Assembly: GCA_001632435.1 (NCBI GenBank)
Contig: KV423914.1
Location: forward strand, 413,764 to 477,763
DNA: 64,000 bases
Reading direction: 5' to 3'
DNA from: Calocera cornea HHB12733
Lineage: Eukaryota > Basidiomycota > Dacrymycetes > Dacrymycetales > Dacrymycetaceae
The position numbers and the translations under genes are program-made. The notes beneath the pieces are model-generated. The model had not been told where the DNA came from and searched no databases. It saw only the letters and a list, made by a program, of their open reading frames with translations. Shown here piece after piece: positions 41,061 through 53,507 of this stretch. Each line of letters starts with the position of its first letter. Position 1 is the first letter of the stretch.

Positions 41061-42558
41061 ATGGATCTTCCCAGCCGTCTAACGCAGCTGTCGTCCATAT
41101 CAGCACAGAGGGACAAGGCAACGGCGTGCACCGCCCTGCTGACTGAGCTGCTGTCTTCGGCGTCGACCCCGCCGGGCATCATCGTGGACTTCGTCGATGC
41201 GATCGTCAACCAGGATACTGTGGGACAGGTGATCGCCCGACAGGCGCTCGGAGAGCTGGTAAAGAGACTGGCGGAGGGATGCCCCGCCACGGCGGACAGG
41301 GAGAAAAAGAAAGAGCTTATCCAGGGGGCATTGGAGAAGATCCAGTCCAGGCTCGTCACTTTCGATGAATACGTAAGTGGCGATAATTCCCACTCGCTGG
41401 ATGTGACTCATTTGTTCCAGGCATCTCAACTACGTGAGCAACTAGCCACGCTCTTCGAAGCGGAGGAAGAATGGAGCGACGCCGCCCGCGTGCTGATGGG
41501 CATGACGTTCGACTCTGGCACGCGCGTGATCGCCGACGAGGACAAGCTGCGCATCTACATCCGCATCGTGCGCCTCCTGCTAGAAGACGAAGACAGCGTG
41601 CAAGCAGAGACGTACTACAACCGTGCAGCACTTCTCTCGAATGCTACGCAGGACCGCGAACTGCAACTGCAGTTCAAGCTCTGCCAGGCGAGGATCTTCG
41701 ACTATAGCAGGAGGTTCGCCGAGGCGGCGAGTCGGTATCATGAGCTTAGCTGGATTGGGGAGCTGGATGAGGAGGATCGTATGCAGTGCTTGTGAGTCAC
41801 CACGCTAACGGATACGGACGATTGAGCTGACATTTACCTGTAGATCTGCCGCTGTCACCTGCGCCGTTCTCGCCCCTGCAGGCCCGCAGCGTTCTCGCAT
41901 CCTCGCCTCTCTATACCGGGATGACCGCACACAAGATCTCCCTTCCCATACAATCCTCAGCAAGATGTTCCTTGACCACATCCTGCGCCCCTCCGAAGTT
42001 GCCGGCTTCGAAGCGACGCTCAAGTCGCACCAGCTCGCCAAGATCGCTCAAAGCAGCTCAGATAAAGCCTCCACGGCTGCCGCCGCGGCGAGGGACGAGG
42101 ATGTGGAGATCCAGGATGCGGATGCCGAGCCTGTGATCACTCGCACCGGGCCGACGACCGTTTTGGACCGTGCGGTACTCGAGCACAATCTGCTTTCCGC
42201 CAGCTTACTATATAACAACATCACGTTCGCTGGGCTTGGATCTCTGCTGTCTTTGACACCCGGTGCTGCGGAGACCATGGCTCGGAGAATGATCGAACAG
42301 GGTCGTTTGCGCGGGTGGATAGACCAGGTCGAGCGTGTCGTCTACTTCGAAGGTGGCAAGGAGGAGGAAGATGGGCAGGGCAAAGTTGGTGGTCTCGGGG
42401 AAGTCGCTGAGAAGAAAGAGGAGGAGAATCTCGGTGGTGGGCGGACGCGGGTGTGGGATCGGCAGATCCGGCAGACGGCCGCCAGCGTGGAACTCATAGT
42501 GCAGCGGCTGACCGACAAGGGGTTGCTGAGCAACTTGCCGCCGCTGCTTCATGCCTAG
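41061..42558 (+). CDS. CSN4: COP9 signalosome subunit 4
   Basis: The start is MDLPSRLTQLSSISAQRDKA at 41061. The N-terminal part is helical TPR-like repeat: QLREQLATLFEAEEEWSDAA, VLMGMTFDSG, DKLRIYIRIVRLLLEDED, AETYYNRAALLSN and QLQFKLCQARIFDYSRRF. The C-terminal PCI domain includes FLDHILRPSEVAGFEATLK, LDRAVLEHNLLSASLLYNNI, MIEQGRLRGWIDQVERVVYF and the closing helix SVELIVQRLTDKG. Csn4 is a scaffold subunit of the COP9 signalosome, which removes Nedd8 from cullin-RING ubiquitin ligases. Two introns are clear: near 41372-41420, restoring DEY-ASQLREQ, and near 41792-41843. An acidic Gly-rich insert (GGKEEEDGQGKVGGLGE) lies late in the PCI region. Close to the usual length of about 400-450 residues. 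Confidence 0.93.
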
Positions 42559-42738
42559 ACATCTGTCCGACTCGTATCGGGTGACCACTGTATACTATTC
42601 ATCGAATACCAGCCTGGTTTGCAATGCTCGATGGTCAATCATGTGCATCATTAGATGAGAGATAAGAGATTGCTATGGATACAAAAGTTGCGAGGATATC
42701 GGTGTGTGGAGTTGCGTGCCCTTCATCCCATATGACAC

Positions 42739-45700
42739 TCATGCTGAAACATTGCCGGCCTCGTCCACCACTGCCGCAACCGCGGCGGCCCGCCTCTTCT
42801 TCTCTTCCTGCCGAGCCATGTCGCGGAGAGGCTTGGTCTCAAGCTCGTGCCACTCTCCTTCTACATGCTCCATCCTATGCAACAGATTAACGTCCTGTGC
42901 TAATGATGTGATATCATGAATACGCACTGCGTGGGGCGCTCAGGCGTTGGGGATAAAGATCTGAAGAAAGGATGGTCCAATGCTTCGGCGGCAGTGATAC
43001 GCTTGCGAGGGTTATATTCCAGCATTTTCAAAGAGAGATCCATCAAGCCAGGCATTTGAAGAGTACTGTACAAGATTAGCTCTAGCCGGCATGGAGAGAC
43101 ACTGTACTCACTCCTTCATTGTCTCCTCGAACCGGTCAGGCATCTGCTGTTTAGGCCGAAGCATTTCATACCAAGGCAGCTCAGTGACCTCAGGCCAGTC
43201 GTCTGTACTTGGTGTGCCCTTGATCTTAAAGATCGACTGGATCTCATCAATCTCGGTATCACCCCGGAAAGGTGCTGCCCTGTTGAAAAGCTCCACAATG
43301 ATGCATCTGGCCATTTGGTTAGTCTTTCTTCCGCTACATGGCATCGTCCAGCATACCCGGCACTCCACACGTCGACTTCGCCTTGATATTCAGTGGCGCC
43401 CAGAAGTAACTCCGGGGGTCGGTACCAAAGGGTGATGACACGGTTCGTGTAATCAAGACGACGCCGTTTGTTGTAGAACCTTGCTAGACCAAAGTCTGCC
43501 AACTTAAGCTCGCCTCGCTTATTGACGAGAATGTTTGAGCCCTTTAGGTCGCGGTGCAAGATACCTCTTTGATGGAGGTACGCTAAACCCTCCAGCATTT
43601 GCTTCGAGAATGACTTGAGGTTCGCTTCCGTGAAGCTGAAGAGAGATTGGGACAGCACTCCCAGGAGATCGTGTTCCATGTACTCAAAGACCATGTATAC
43701 GGAGCCTATGGAATGACTTGGTCAGAATAATCAGACATGGAACAACATGCTACTTGCCTTTAGCAACCATCATCTCATAAAGAGGAACGACATTCGGATG
43801 CCTCAGAGCTTGCAGGATCTTGATTTCACGCATTGCTGTGACTGGGAATCCATCCTTCTCTCCTTCCATGCGAATACGTTTTAGAGCCACAGAGACGCCG
43901 GTACCTGGATCGGTAGCCTTATAGACCTTTCCAAAGGTTCCTTCTCCCACCGCGTTGCCGATTTGATACGAAATCGGAGATTTTCGAGCTTTACGCTCAA
44001 CTTGGAGCGTAGCGCGGCTCTGCTCACGCTCCTCCAGCGTTGAACGCCCAGGCGGCACGGATGATCTCGATACGGTGACCGAACGATCGTCTCGATAATA
44101 ATCGCGACCAGCTTCCTCGTAGGGCTCACGGGAACGACGTGTACGCGAAGGAGCCCTGTAGTCGTAGTCGTAATAGTCGCGTTCATCTCGATACTCAGGC
44201 CGGGTTCGAATGGGCTCTTCGTAACGAGGTCCATAACGATCATCATACTCGTGCGTCCGGCCTCGAGATGGGGTTCTGGATCGTGTTCGGTAGCGAGAGT
44301 CATGATAACCAGGCGGGGTTGTGGGGCGTCCGCCAGAATAGTCGTCGGTAGGCGGACCTCGTGAAGAACGATCGTCGTGCGAAGCTTCAACTTCTCTGTC
44401 TCCTCGCCTGTCATCTGGATAGTCTTCAGCTGCGGGCTCCCGTTCAACTTGTGGCTGCCCATGCGGCGTCGTTTCGGATGGGCCGCTTGCCCCGTTAGAC
44501 CGACCAGGATCCGTAATACCAGGCCGAATGACTGCCCATCCACCCCTGGAAAGGCGCTCATCCTCCTCATTGTGAAGCCGGCCTTCAGGCTGCTCATCCG
44601 GAGGAGGTGAGCGCGCGTGACCGTTACTCCCTCGTGGTCCACGAGGCGGCTACATCGTGATAAGAACGCGCACCACACTCAGGAATAAACACATACCTCG
44701 CGCGAAACCTGCTCGTTCGAGGCGGATGGCAGATCGTTGTCTTCGTCCTCTCCAGGAAAGAAACGTCGAATAGCGCTGTTGGCGGTCCCAGGAACCGTAC
44801 CATTGCCTGCCCCACCGCGTGGACCTTTCGGGATCAGTGAGTCAGTAGCCACCCCCGCAGCCACATGCGTCTGCCTAGGCCCGGTTGGAAGAGGTCGTAC
44901 GATGGCAGGAGTAATCTTCTAATGCAAACATCAGTCATAGTCTTATGGGATCTACACATAAGAGCCAGTGCTCACCACGGGCAATGCACCGTTGAGGCGG
45001 TGCATAGGTTTTGGACTTCGGGGCTTTGGACTCGCAAGCGAGGGGCTGCTCGAAGGTGAACGCGTTCTTGAACGTGAAGATGACGGCGTTCGCTTTCGTT
45101 TAGCAGTCGTGTCGGACTCTCGCGCTGCCTTTGGCTTTTCGACAACAGGACTGCGAGTGCGACTTCTACCCCGCCCCTCCCGCAGAGTACGATCACCTTC
45201 GCCGCGCTCTGCTTCAGGTGTGCTCAGACGTGCTCGTTTTGGAGCGGGAGACGAGGGAGATGCATCTCGTGAGGGAGACCTGGAGGCAGATTTTCGTCTT
45301 TTGCGTGACTGATACTCCTTTTCGCCGTCCGACCTGCTTGAAATGAGCCTGGGATCGCTGAACAGTGTGAAAACAGCGCACCATCGAGAGCCATTCTGAG
45401 GATTGTCTGTTTTCCTTCCTTCCCTTACCCTTCCCCGGTTGTCCTCGTCCCCTCTGTCCCTCTCCCTGAACGGCACGTCAGTATCTCTCCTCCTTTCCTT
45501 GTTCTTTTCTCGCTGCTTTTTGGCTTTCTTCTTCTTTTTCGAGTTGGATTGCCCATTCTCATCGCGGGTTGCATTCGCGCCCCTCTCCTTCCAACCAGGA
45601 GCTGGCTCCCATGACGACTCATCAGCCGCTGTCCTCTTCTCATCGCGTCTTTCCCATTGTCCAGGACGAGCCCGCCTGGCATACCCATCATCCCGTTCTC

Positions 45701-46596
45701 GTTCTCGCTCTCGTGGCGGCCAAGTGGTAGCGGTAGCGCCGCCTTCGTGGGGGGTGCGGGAGTATCGATCGTCGTAGGTGTCGTCGCGTCTCTGTGGTGG
45801 CCAAGTGCTGCCCTGGGCTTGGGAGTGCGAATAACGATCATCCACCGGGCGTGAATATACATATGGGTCAGGACGGGCATTAGAGGGAGTATAGCGATCG
45901 TCGGAGTGGCGGGATTGACTGTAGCGGTCATCGCGCCGCCAGGGGTCGTACGCTGGCGGTTCGGCGGTGTACGACGACGACTGCTCTCGCCCACGCCATT
46001 CTCGGCGATCATCTGGAGGATACCTAGCAGCATCCGCAGGTGGCCAATAGTCCGTACCATAGCCTTGAGGTGCTCGAGATGATGAGGCAGAATCGCGAAA
46101 ATATGGATCTTCACGGCGAGCGTATGCCTCCTCTCGATAGTACGACTCGGGCATCGAGCGCTGAGAGCCGTGATGCGAGTCATTAGCGCGCCATCCAGTG
46201 CGGTCAGCGGGGTACTCGCTGCGATCTACTCGGGAGTCGTAGCGGTAGTCCATCCTTGATGGTGAGTCGGTACGACGGTAGTCGCGACGGTCGTCCGAGG
46301 GGTATTGGGACGAGTGTGAGGGTCGGGAACCATAAGAGGTCGGTGGTGCGTTTGCCGTGATCTGTTCTTCACCCTCTCCACCTGTGATATACACAGTTAG
46401 ACACTACAAGGTGACATAAGATCCCTCAAAAGAGGCACATACCATTACGTTTGTACATATTTAGCTTGCTGTCAGCGTCATTTGAGGTGGATGTCGGATT
46501 ATGCTGCCAAGCGCTGGTTTCGCGCCGCTCGGTGATGTGGTCGCCAGTGCCTCCGTTCGTGCCGCTGTGTCCGCCGACTTTTCGCTTCTTGCCCAT
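42739..46596 (-). CDS. CTK1: CDK12/Ctk1/Lsk1-type RNA polymerase II CTD kinase
   Basis: The start is [16 protein letters not shown] at 46596. About 800 residues of disordered, Arg/Asp/Tyr/Ser-rich sequence follow, of the kind seen in CDK12 and splicing-associated proteins. The kinase domain begins [20 protein letters not shown] with the C-helix sequence [12 protein letters not shown], a PITAIRE-like cyclin-binding helix. It continues with [14 protein letters not shown], the catalytic loop [27 protein letters not shown], and the T-loop ending [16 protein letters not shown]. The C-terminus comes from a 53-nt intron joining PTPERPTQ to [16 protein letters not shown], and the protein ends at 42739. 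Ctk1/CDK12 with cyclin K phosphorylates Ser2 of the Pol II C-terminal domain during elongation. The gene has about nine exons. Confidence 0.9.
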
Positions 46597-47156
46597 CACG
46601 AAGGCCTACGCTCCTGCCACCGCACAACTTGCACACATTAGCTCAGGGCAAGCGAAGACACAAGACAGCGCACACAAGGCTATGCAAATTGTGCCGAGCG
46701 CTCTGGTAGTGAAATGTGAGGCGCTTGTGCCTGTTTCGTGAATACGCTGTCGTATGCTCAGATTCAATGGGCGCCGCGCTTCCAAGACGACGTTGCAGAT
46801 CGTCCCAAACGTACAGAGCTAAAGAGACTGCTGGACGCTCTGTCGGGCAATATACTTCATGCCGTGGTCAAATGCGCGTCTTGGACAGTGGTGCTGCTTC
46901 TTTTGGAGCAGCAACTGATAGGGGCGGTGAAGAGCGACACGTATGGCTTCCCGTTCGTACTGCAAACCACTCCTTATCGGCAAGACTCCCCAAATTCTAG
47001 GTATATTACTTTGCCTTGGTTCAGAATTGCAGTTTGTACACGTTGCACGACAAAGCAGTTAAAGAAACAAGAAAAGTGTGCATGTGTACACGGTTGGAGG
47101 TATTGATACAATGAAGGTGAAACAAACGTTGCTCAGTGAACGACCGTGGATGGCTG
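46597..47156. other. Intergenic between WD40 gene stop and CTK1 start
   Basis: 560 bp. A plus-strand frame of about 120 codons (46738-47106) is open, but its translation has no motif or splice logic and lacks a good start context. This is mainly the CTK1 promoter and the 3' region of the WD40 gene. Confidence 0.4.
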
Positions 47157-49140
47157 TTATTGAACGTGACATTCCCGGTCGGTATTCTCGTTGAGTACTA
47201 CGTTGCGACCGCCTCTCGCCGCGTACATCTGGATGAGCACGTCCATCAACGGCACCGCGGGGGCATTGGCTTGCGCCTCTGCTCGTTGTGTGTTTTGCCG
47301 GATGATGGCGTCAGCAGAAGCGATCTTGGAGTATTTTTGCTCAGTGTTAGGTGGTGAGGGTGAGAAGATCTGTCGCGAAAGCAAGTCAGATGTGCACCAA
47401 GGTGTTGAGCAATGCTGTGACTTCACCTTCACGGTGTGGTCGATACCACTAACAGCCACCATCGGAAGGAAGGGATGCTGCTCGATAACATTCACGACGG
47501 AGCTATCGCCCTCGTAGATACCCTCCAGTCTTGATGTCCGTTTGTCCCAAAGGAAAAAGCTGCCGTCGTCCGAACCCGATACCACAAAGTCGTCGTTGGG
47601 ACCAAGGAAGTTTACTAAGAGTTTCTGATTAGGAGTGAAATTAGCCGACAAGCGACACGGCGTACCATCTTTGACCGTTTCCACATTACATATCCCTCTG
47701 TAGCTTCGTCTGGGCATGACAGTCCCGAGCGATTCCAGATCGGACTTCGGCACGTTCATTGTTCGACTCTCCTCCAACAGGTCGTCATCACTGTCCATCA
47801 ATTCGTCGTCATCGCCCAGCAAGATGTCCATGGCAATATCATCCGCATCCAGCTCTTCATCCTCTTGTCCGTCTTCAGTGTCCAAAGGCATGTCTTCCGA
47901 CCCCTCTTCCAGAGCGTCGGCCATGATAGTGAATGGGCTTCGACTTCGATCATCCTTCGGATCTGTTCGTCGTCGTTTGGGACTTCTTGGGATAATATTT
48001 GTTCCGTTCGGAGCAAAGGAGGAATTTTCGACATCGTCGTATATCGAATACAAGTAGATGCCGTCTCCGCTGTAAGCTGCGGACCAGGTAAGTGGGAGCG
48101 GGAGATGTCATACGCGGGCACGTACACAACAGTAATTCGTGACCGTTACTTTCGGCCATCCGTGAGCCGGTCACATGCGCGTCTCGTGCTTTCTCATAAG
48201 ATGGAATGACCTTCCGGCCAAACTTGCGAACAGCTTGCGCCAGTTCATCCTCGTGTGCGCTGACACCCCATTCCTCCTTGAGCAAGCGAGGAATCATCCG
48301 ACGATCGAAGAGATGGCCCTGCAACACAGAATCAGAACTATTCCAGAGGGCGACCAAAGGAGACTCACGTAAGGCGATGATCCGGCGACGACGAAGTAGA
48401 ACGGCGTGAGAGAGGAACGAGCTATTGCGAACAGCTGATGCGGGACCTTGATGAGCGGTGGAGGGCAGCCGGTCCGACAAGTATGTTCTGTTCGCAAGTC
48501 ATGCTGCCGCACAGTCCCATCCTGAGATACAGACAGGAAGTTCGACGCCGATTCCGGCACTATGCGCTTCGTCCTGCCTTAGCGTCAGCATCCTCGCCCA
48601 GACGGAGAAATGCATACCGAGACGGACCTGCGGCTATGACACCTGAACACCCTCGTCCTCGGTTCCTCCCTGCTGATATCCCATGTGCGACCGTTAATTG
48701 ACTGCCCCAACCCAGCATCCCCCCGTGCTTTCTCAATGTCAAACACGCGGACTTCGCTGTCCCCTGCGCAGGTCGCGATGAGCGATGAGTTGGGCAGGAA
48801 TTGGGCGTTGAAGATATTGGCTGTGTGGCCTGTCTCGATCACGCTTCGTAATACGAGCTCGCCGGCGTCGTCTTCAGGTCTCCAGAAGCACATTCTAGCA
48901 TGTAAAGTCAGCCATATGTAGAGCGCTCAAGCGAATAAGTGCGCACGTCCGGTCGTCTCCACCGGTCACCAACGTCCGCCCATCCGTAGACCAGCTCAAC
49001 GCGTTCACACAGCCGGAATGCCCGTAGTCATCATCGTTCCCCAGCACCTGAGTCCGATCCAGCGACCTCCAGAGGACCCGGGAGCTCAACGAGGCGCTGA
49101 GGCGCCGCCGCGCTTCTCGAGGTGATTCGGGCGCAACCAT
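47157..49140 (-). CDS. DCAF6/DCAF8-like WD40-repeat protein
   Basis: The start is MVAPESPREARRRLSASL at 49140. The WD40 repeats include HSGCVNALSWSTDGRTLVTG, HTANIFNAQFLPNSSLIATC, SNFLSVSQDGTVRQHDLRT, SYSGDGIYLYSIYDD, DDFVVSGSDDGSFFLWDKRT and HPFLPMVAVSGIDHTVK. Between blades lies a long acidic, Asp/Glu-rich insert (about 47880-47760). The C-terminus has PPNTEQKYSKIASADAIIRQ. The layout (five blades, an acidic loop, then GSDDG and SGIDHTVK blades followed by a helical tail) is that of DCAF6/DCAF8/WDR42 proteins. These act as substrate receptors for CUL4-DDB1 ubiquitin ligases in animals. In fungi the partner is less clear. Six or more short introns. CSN4, a regulator of such ligases, is encoded about 5 kb away. 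Confidence 0.8.
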
Positions 49141-49536
49141 GCGCGGCTCGGCGCGTTCAGTCGATCAGGAGAACAGAGCTCAAGCTGAGGAAGAATGCAG
49201 TCGCCTTGGCCTTGCAGTGCACCTGGGAAGCAACATTCGCACCGCTGAGATGAGGGCGCGGTGGATAGCGAAGGACAGAATGCACCAGCATGTGCGGCGG
49301 GTGACGGGGGGCACTGTCGGCTAATCACGATGTGTGGCTGCTGCCCTCACGTCACAAGGGTTCTTCACCCCTCCCACAAACCCCTACTCGCGGCAGGGAA
49401 TAGCGGGAATGCCCATGGTCGTGCTCTCGTGCCAACATAGACCTTCAGGGAAAGAGGGAGAAAACTTCATCACGTCTAACCATTGCAAATGTGATTATGT
49501 GATATACAAGATCATAATAGTTGGGAACGAATATCG
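49141..49536. other. Intergenic, WD40 promoter and thioredoxin-like 3' end
   Basis: 396 bp between two minus-strand genes. Open frames antisense to and upstream of the WD40 start carry no motifs. AT-rich near 49480-49530, consistent with the 3' end of the right-hand gene. Nothing else is seen. Confidence 0.4.
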
Positions 49537-50764
49537 CTAATCCGCCATCCGCTTGGCTGCCCTGTTCCGCTTGCTAGCCTCCTTCCTGCTCTCGCCAGTA
49601 AGTTTCTTGGGTGTACTCGCCGCACTGGGCGTAGCAGGGGCAGCGGGCTTGACATCAGCGTCCTTTTTGAGGACGGGCGCGTTCTTGTCCTTCTTCTTAC
49701 CGCTGCTATGGAGGAACTGGATCACGAAGGACCCGATCACACCGGTACCCATCATGATGACCCACTTGGGCAGTTTGCCGGCGGTGTCGTTGTACACAGC
49801 CAACCCTTTACCGATTTTGCGCAGGAGCCATGCGCTGGAACAGCAGAATCAGAGATACCGCTGTGGAGTGCAGAGATATACTACGCACTTATCACCGCCT
49901 GGTCCCCAGCTGGACCGCCAGGGAGGGACGCTCTTCCATAACTCTTCCTTCATAATATCGTGCAACTCCCTCAACTTGATCTGAGTCGGGTGGAAGAAAC
50001 GGAGGTCCTTGCCCCGATGGGAAGCGATAAGAATAAGGGGAGCTCTAAACATCGCGTTAGATCGAAGGAGGCGGCGGATGAGACTCAAGGTACGGACTTC
50101 CAGACCATCCACTGAGTGGTGAGAACTGTGACATTGTAGTAGTCGATGGTTCCCCACTTGATGTCCGGTAGATCATTGCCATTGTCCATAGTTTCGTTGA
50201 ACGCCTTGACAAACTGGTCCTCCGCGAACTGAGCCACAGCATTTCTCTCAGGCAGTGTTCTGACATGCTATGTTAGCGCTCCTCGAAGGAAATGAACCAG
50301 GGTACATACATCAGGATAAGCCATGCGCGGTTGTCCTCCTCCTCGGGGGTAAGCTGCTCATATTCAATGATCTCCTCCCAGGTGTCGTCCGTGATCTGTT
50401 GTATCCGCGGGTCGAACTTGCTCTGGGACTGCGCAAGCTTTGCCTTCTCCATGGCCTCACTGATATTCACGCCCGTCGTTTTGGTGATGAGGTCGGCAAC
50501 AGGACCGCTCCTCAGCGGTGAGGTCAGCGCGTCTTGGGCCATCTCCTGCAGATAGGCAGCGAGCTCAAAGATGCTCTTCCTCGGAGCTGGCTCCGCAGCC
50601 ATCTTGGGCTTCATAAAGTCGGCGATTGGTACAGAGTTCGGCTTCTGGCCTGCCTGGATGCCATGGGTCGGTAGTGGCTGGCCGGGCTTCCAACCCTGCG
50701 AGAAGTAGGCAGCATTGGCCAGAGACAGCGCCGAGAGGCCGGCGAGGGCTAGTGAAAGCCTCAT
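49537..50764 (-). CDS. Thioredoxin-like ER membrane protein without CxxC
   Basis: The start is MRLSLALAGLSALSLANAAY at 50764, a clear cleavable signal peptide. The lumenal part has FELAAYLQEMAQDAL, then FDPRIQQITDDTWEEI, and WLILM (a beta strand). After an intron come FAEDQFVKAFNETMDNGNDL, IKWGTIDYYNVTVLTTQW and APLILIASHRGKDLRFFHP. This strand-helix-strand order with the aromatic and cis-Pro-like LRFFHP turn resembles the thioredoxin-fold ER proteins of fungi. No CxxC active site is present. A single C-terminal membrane helix (PKWVIMMGTGVIGSFVIQFL) is followed by a Lys-rich, Ala/Pro-rich cytosolic tail. It is predicted to be a type I ER membrane protein, perhaps a chaperone-like or quality-control factor. 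I cannot name an orthologue. Three introns. Divergent from KEX1. Confidence 0.6.
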
Positions 50765-51198
50765 GGTGGTGCAGAGGAGGTGGGGAGGGGATAAGGGAGA
50801 GGAAGGGGAACGATGGCCGGTGTCGCTTGGGTGTCGTGCGTGTCCTTTTTGAACACCCCGAGCTGTCGTGTGGGCTGTGGGGGCCGCCCCATGTGGTCGC
50901 TATCGAAGAGGCGCGGTGGCTGTGCAAGAAGCACGCGGGGTGCCTTGTCAGTCGCCGTGGCCGCCGTGGCGCCGCCCCGATCATCCCTCGTCCACGCGTG
51001 TCAGAGCTACACCTACCCTCGGCTCCCGTCGACATTATTGACCAAAGCCACGCTCGAAGCTAGCTTTTGCACGCTCGTCCGGACAGGGTTGTTATCCTCA
51101 ACTGCCGCTTGACTGTTCTTCTTGCGGGGATCTGACGGTGAACTGCGGCTCATTTGCACTCGTCTCGCCTCGGCTGCGCAAGCCTCTGGTCGTGCGCC
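50765..51198. promoter_or_regulatory. Divergent promoter, thioredoxin-like gene / KEX1
   Basis: 434 bp separates the two start codons. Both products enter the secretory pathway, so coordinated control (for example by the unfolded-protein response) is a reasonable but untested idea. The GCCACG near 51047 (aaagccacgctc) is only part of a UPR-like core. No TATA box is obvious. Confidence 0.4.
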
Positions 51199-53507
51199 AT
51201 GGTGTCTCTGAGATACATCGCAAAGCGCGCGTTAGCGCTCACCCTATTCTTGCTGGCCGGCAGCATACATGCCGCTCCCGCGCCAGGTATGGCCATTCGC
51301 GATATCGCCAGATCATGTCTAACAAGTCTTTCAGGCTCCGCCGCGTCCTTCTACGTACCTAGTCTCCCTGGTCTGCATAATGACCCCAATCATCCCCTGC
51401 ACGTCTACGCTGGGCACCTACCATCAGTGGCGCCAACCAGGACTCCAACGACCGATGCACAGCCAAATCTCTTCTTCATGATGATGAAGAACCGGCGCGT
51501 TGCGGACCGCGAACGCGTCATCTTGTGGTTCAATGGTGGGCCCGGGTGCTCGAGCTTCGACGGATCGATGATGGAGGTTGGGCCGTGGAGGGTCGACGGG
51601 TCAGGAGGGTTGAAGCTGCTCCAGAGCGGAGGGTGGGAGGAGTACGCGACTATCATTTACAGTACCTCTTCTCAGCGCTATTTGTGCGGTGTGTCTCGCT
51701 GACATGTGTTTTCAGTCGACCAGCCAGTTGGTACAGGCTTCGCATTCGCAAGCACCGACCAATATGTACACGACCTGGGCGAGGTAAGAGATTACACCAG
51801 GAAGCGCGATGCACATCTCACCGGAGCATTTGAAGGGTGCGACGCAGCTCATCCGATTCATGCGCAACTTCTACGACGTGTTTCCCGAGCTTGAGTTCAT
51901 GGACACGTGGATTGCTGGCGAGAGCTTCGCTGGGCAATACATCCCGTACTTCGGTATGCCTTAAACCCCCCTTCCCTGAAATTGCGTACTCAAGGCTCTT
52001 CAGCCGACGCGTTCCTGAAGACGACGCTCATCAAGACGCCTTTGAAGGGTATCGCGATCGGTAACGGATGGATCGATGGCCGGACGCAGTACCCTGCTTA
52101 CTATGAGTTCGCCAAAAAGAACAACATGATCAAGCCCGATGTGAGTTGGTCCCTATTGGTGACCTCTCAGCATGCTCAGATGTGTTTAGTTTGAACCACG
52201 CGTGAAGCTCGAGCTCGATCGTTGTACCGAGTATCTGAATTCAACCACCGACGAGGATGTTAACGTCGGGGAATGCGAGGGTATCATGAGCACCATCAGT
52301 CAAGGCCTGATCCAATCGTAAGCACTTCGCCAAGGCGTGCGAGAGCGGTCTGATAGTATCTGCAGCGTGAACGGAAAGCAAGTCTGCCTGAATGTATACG
52401 ACATTCGCCTGGTCGATGACTTCCCTGCGTGCGGCATGAATTGGCCTCCTGATCTTCCCGGAGTGTACGAGTACCTGCGTGTACGTAACTTGTGCACCTC
52501 GCCTTTGACGCGTGCTGATGGTGCTGCAGCGCGACGATGTCATAAACGCCTTACACGCAACGGCAAAAACGGAAGCTTGGGTGGAGTGCAATGGCGGCGT
52601 CAGCCGACAGTTGACCTTGGTGAACTCGCCGTCGTCCATCACTCTGTTCCCTCATCTTCTGGAGCAGATTCCCGTCATGCTGTTTGCGGGTGATCAGGAC
52701 TTCATCTGCAACCATGTCGGACAGGAAAGGCTGATCGAGGCGTTGGACTGGAATGGTGCTAAAGGCCTCGGGGTACGCAATTGTGCTACATATGCACCTG
52801 CATTTCCTGATATCGTACATAGGACGCGCAGACGTATGACTGGGACGTGAACGGCACTTACGCCGGCACGTGGGTGACAGCCCGCAACCTCACATACGTC
52901 AAAATCGCCCAAGCATCACATATGGTCGGGTTCGACGTACCGAACGTCGCGCACGACATGATCCTGCGGTTCATGGGCGTCGACTTCCACTCGTTGTCCG
53001 GTGGCTCTGCTGGGATCCCCAGCAGCGTCGGTGATTCGGTAAAGCCGGGCATCGTCTTTGATGACTCGCCCATCCCAAGCTCGCCCTCGTCTGGCGGGCA
53101 CACCAAGACTGATCCCAATGTTTGGAGATGTGAGCTAGCCAAATCATCTCTCAAGCGAGCTAAAGCTGATCATTGCAATAGCATACTACAATTCGGGGAC
53201 GACCGCGCTGGTCTTCTTGTTGATCGTGCTTGGGATCATCGCCATCGTGTATATCGCTCGCAGGCGTAGACGATATGCCACGCTACCCAAGGCAGATGGG
53301 TACGCAGACCATTTGGACCTAGAGGAGCGGGTGCCGTTGAGCACCAACGAAGACGCGGAGACATCATCGAGGGACCTACCGAACGGCACGCAAAAGAGGT
53401 TGAATGGCGGAGGGGACCATACACCGACACAGCAGCGGACAGAAGCGATATTTGATCTTGGAGAGGAAGAGGAGGAGCAGGAGACGCCGCGCACATCCCA
53501 GCATTGA
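51199..53507 (+). CDS. KEX1: Kex1 serine carboxypeptidase (Golgi, type I membrane)
   Basis: The start is [20 protein letters not shown] at 51199, a signal peptide. The peptidase S10 domain has the oxyanion motif [17 protein letters not shown]. The nucleophile Ser is in [13 protein letters not shown] (about 51913), the Asp in [12 protein letters not shown] (about 52690) and the His in QASHMVGFD (about 52912-52938). A membrane helix sits near 53205-53262, followed by Arg-Arg-Arg-Arg and an acidic cytosolic tail ([13 protein letters not shown]), the layout of Kex1. Kex1 trims C-terminal Lys and Arg from pro-peptides after Kex2 cleavage in the late Golgi. About nine introns are needed, and one (51784-51835) ends in AAG. 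Complete; triad intact. Confidence 0.93.

Noticed and set aside
44195..44220. Another T-loop-like GGGTTCGAATG
   Set aside because: It is in the coding Arg/Asp-rich part of the CTK1 gene, with no cloverleaf around it.
46738..47106. 123-codon plus-strand frame between CTK1 and the WD40 gene
   Set aside because: No motif, no consensus splice partners and no promoter-like context; probably chance.
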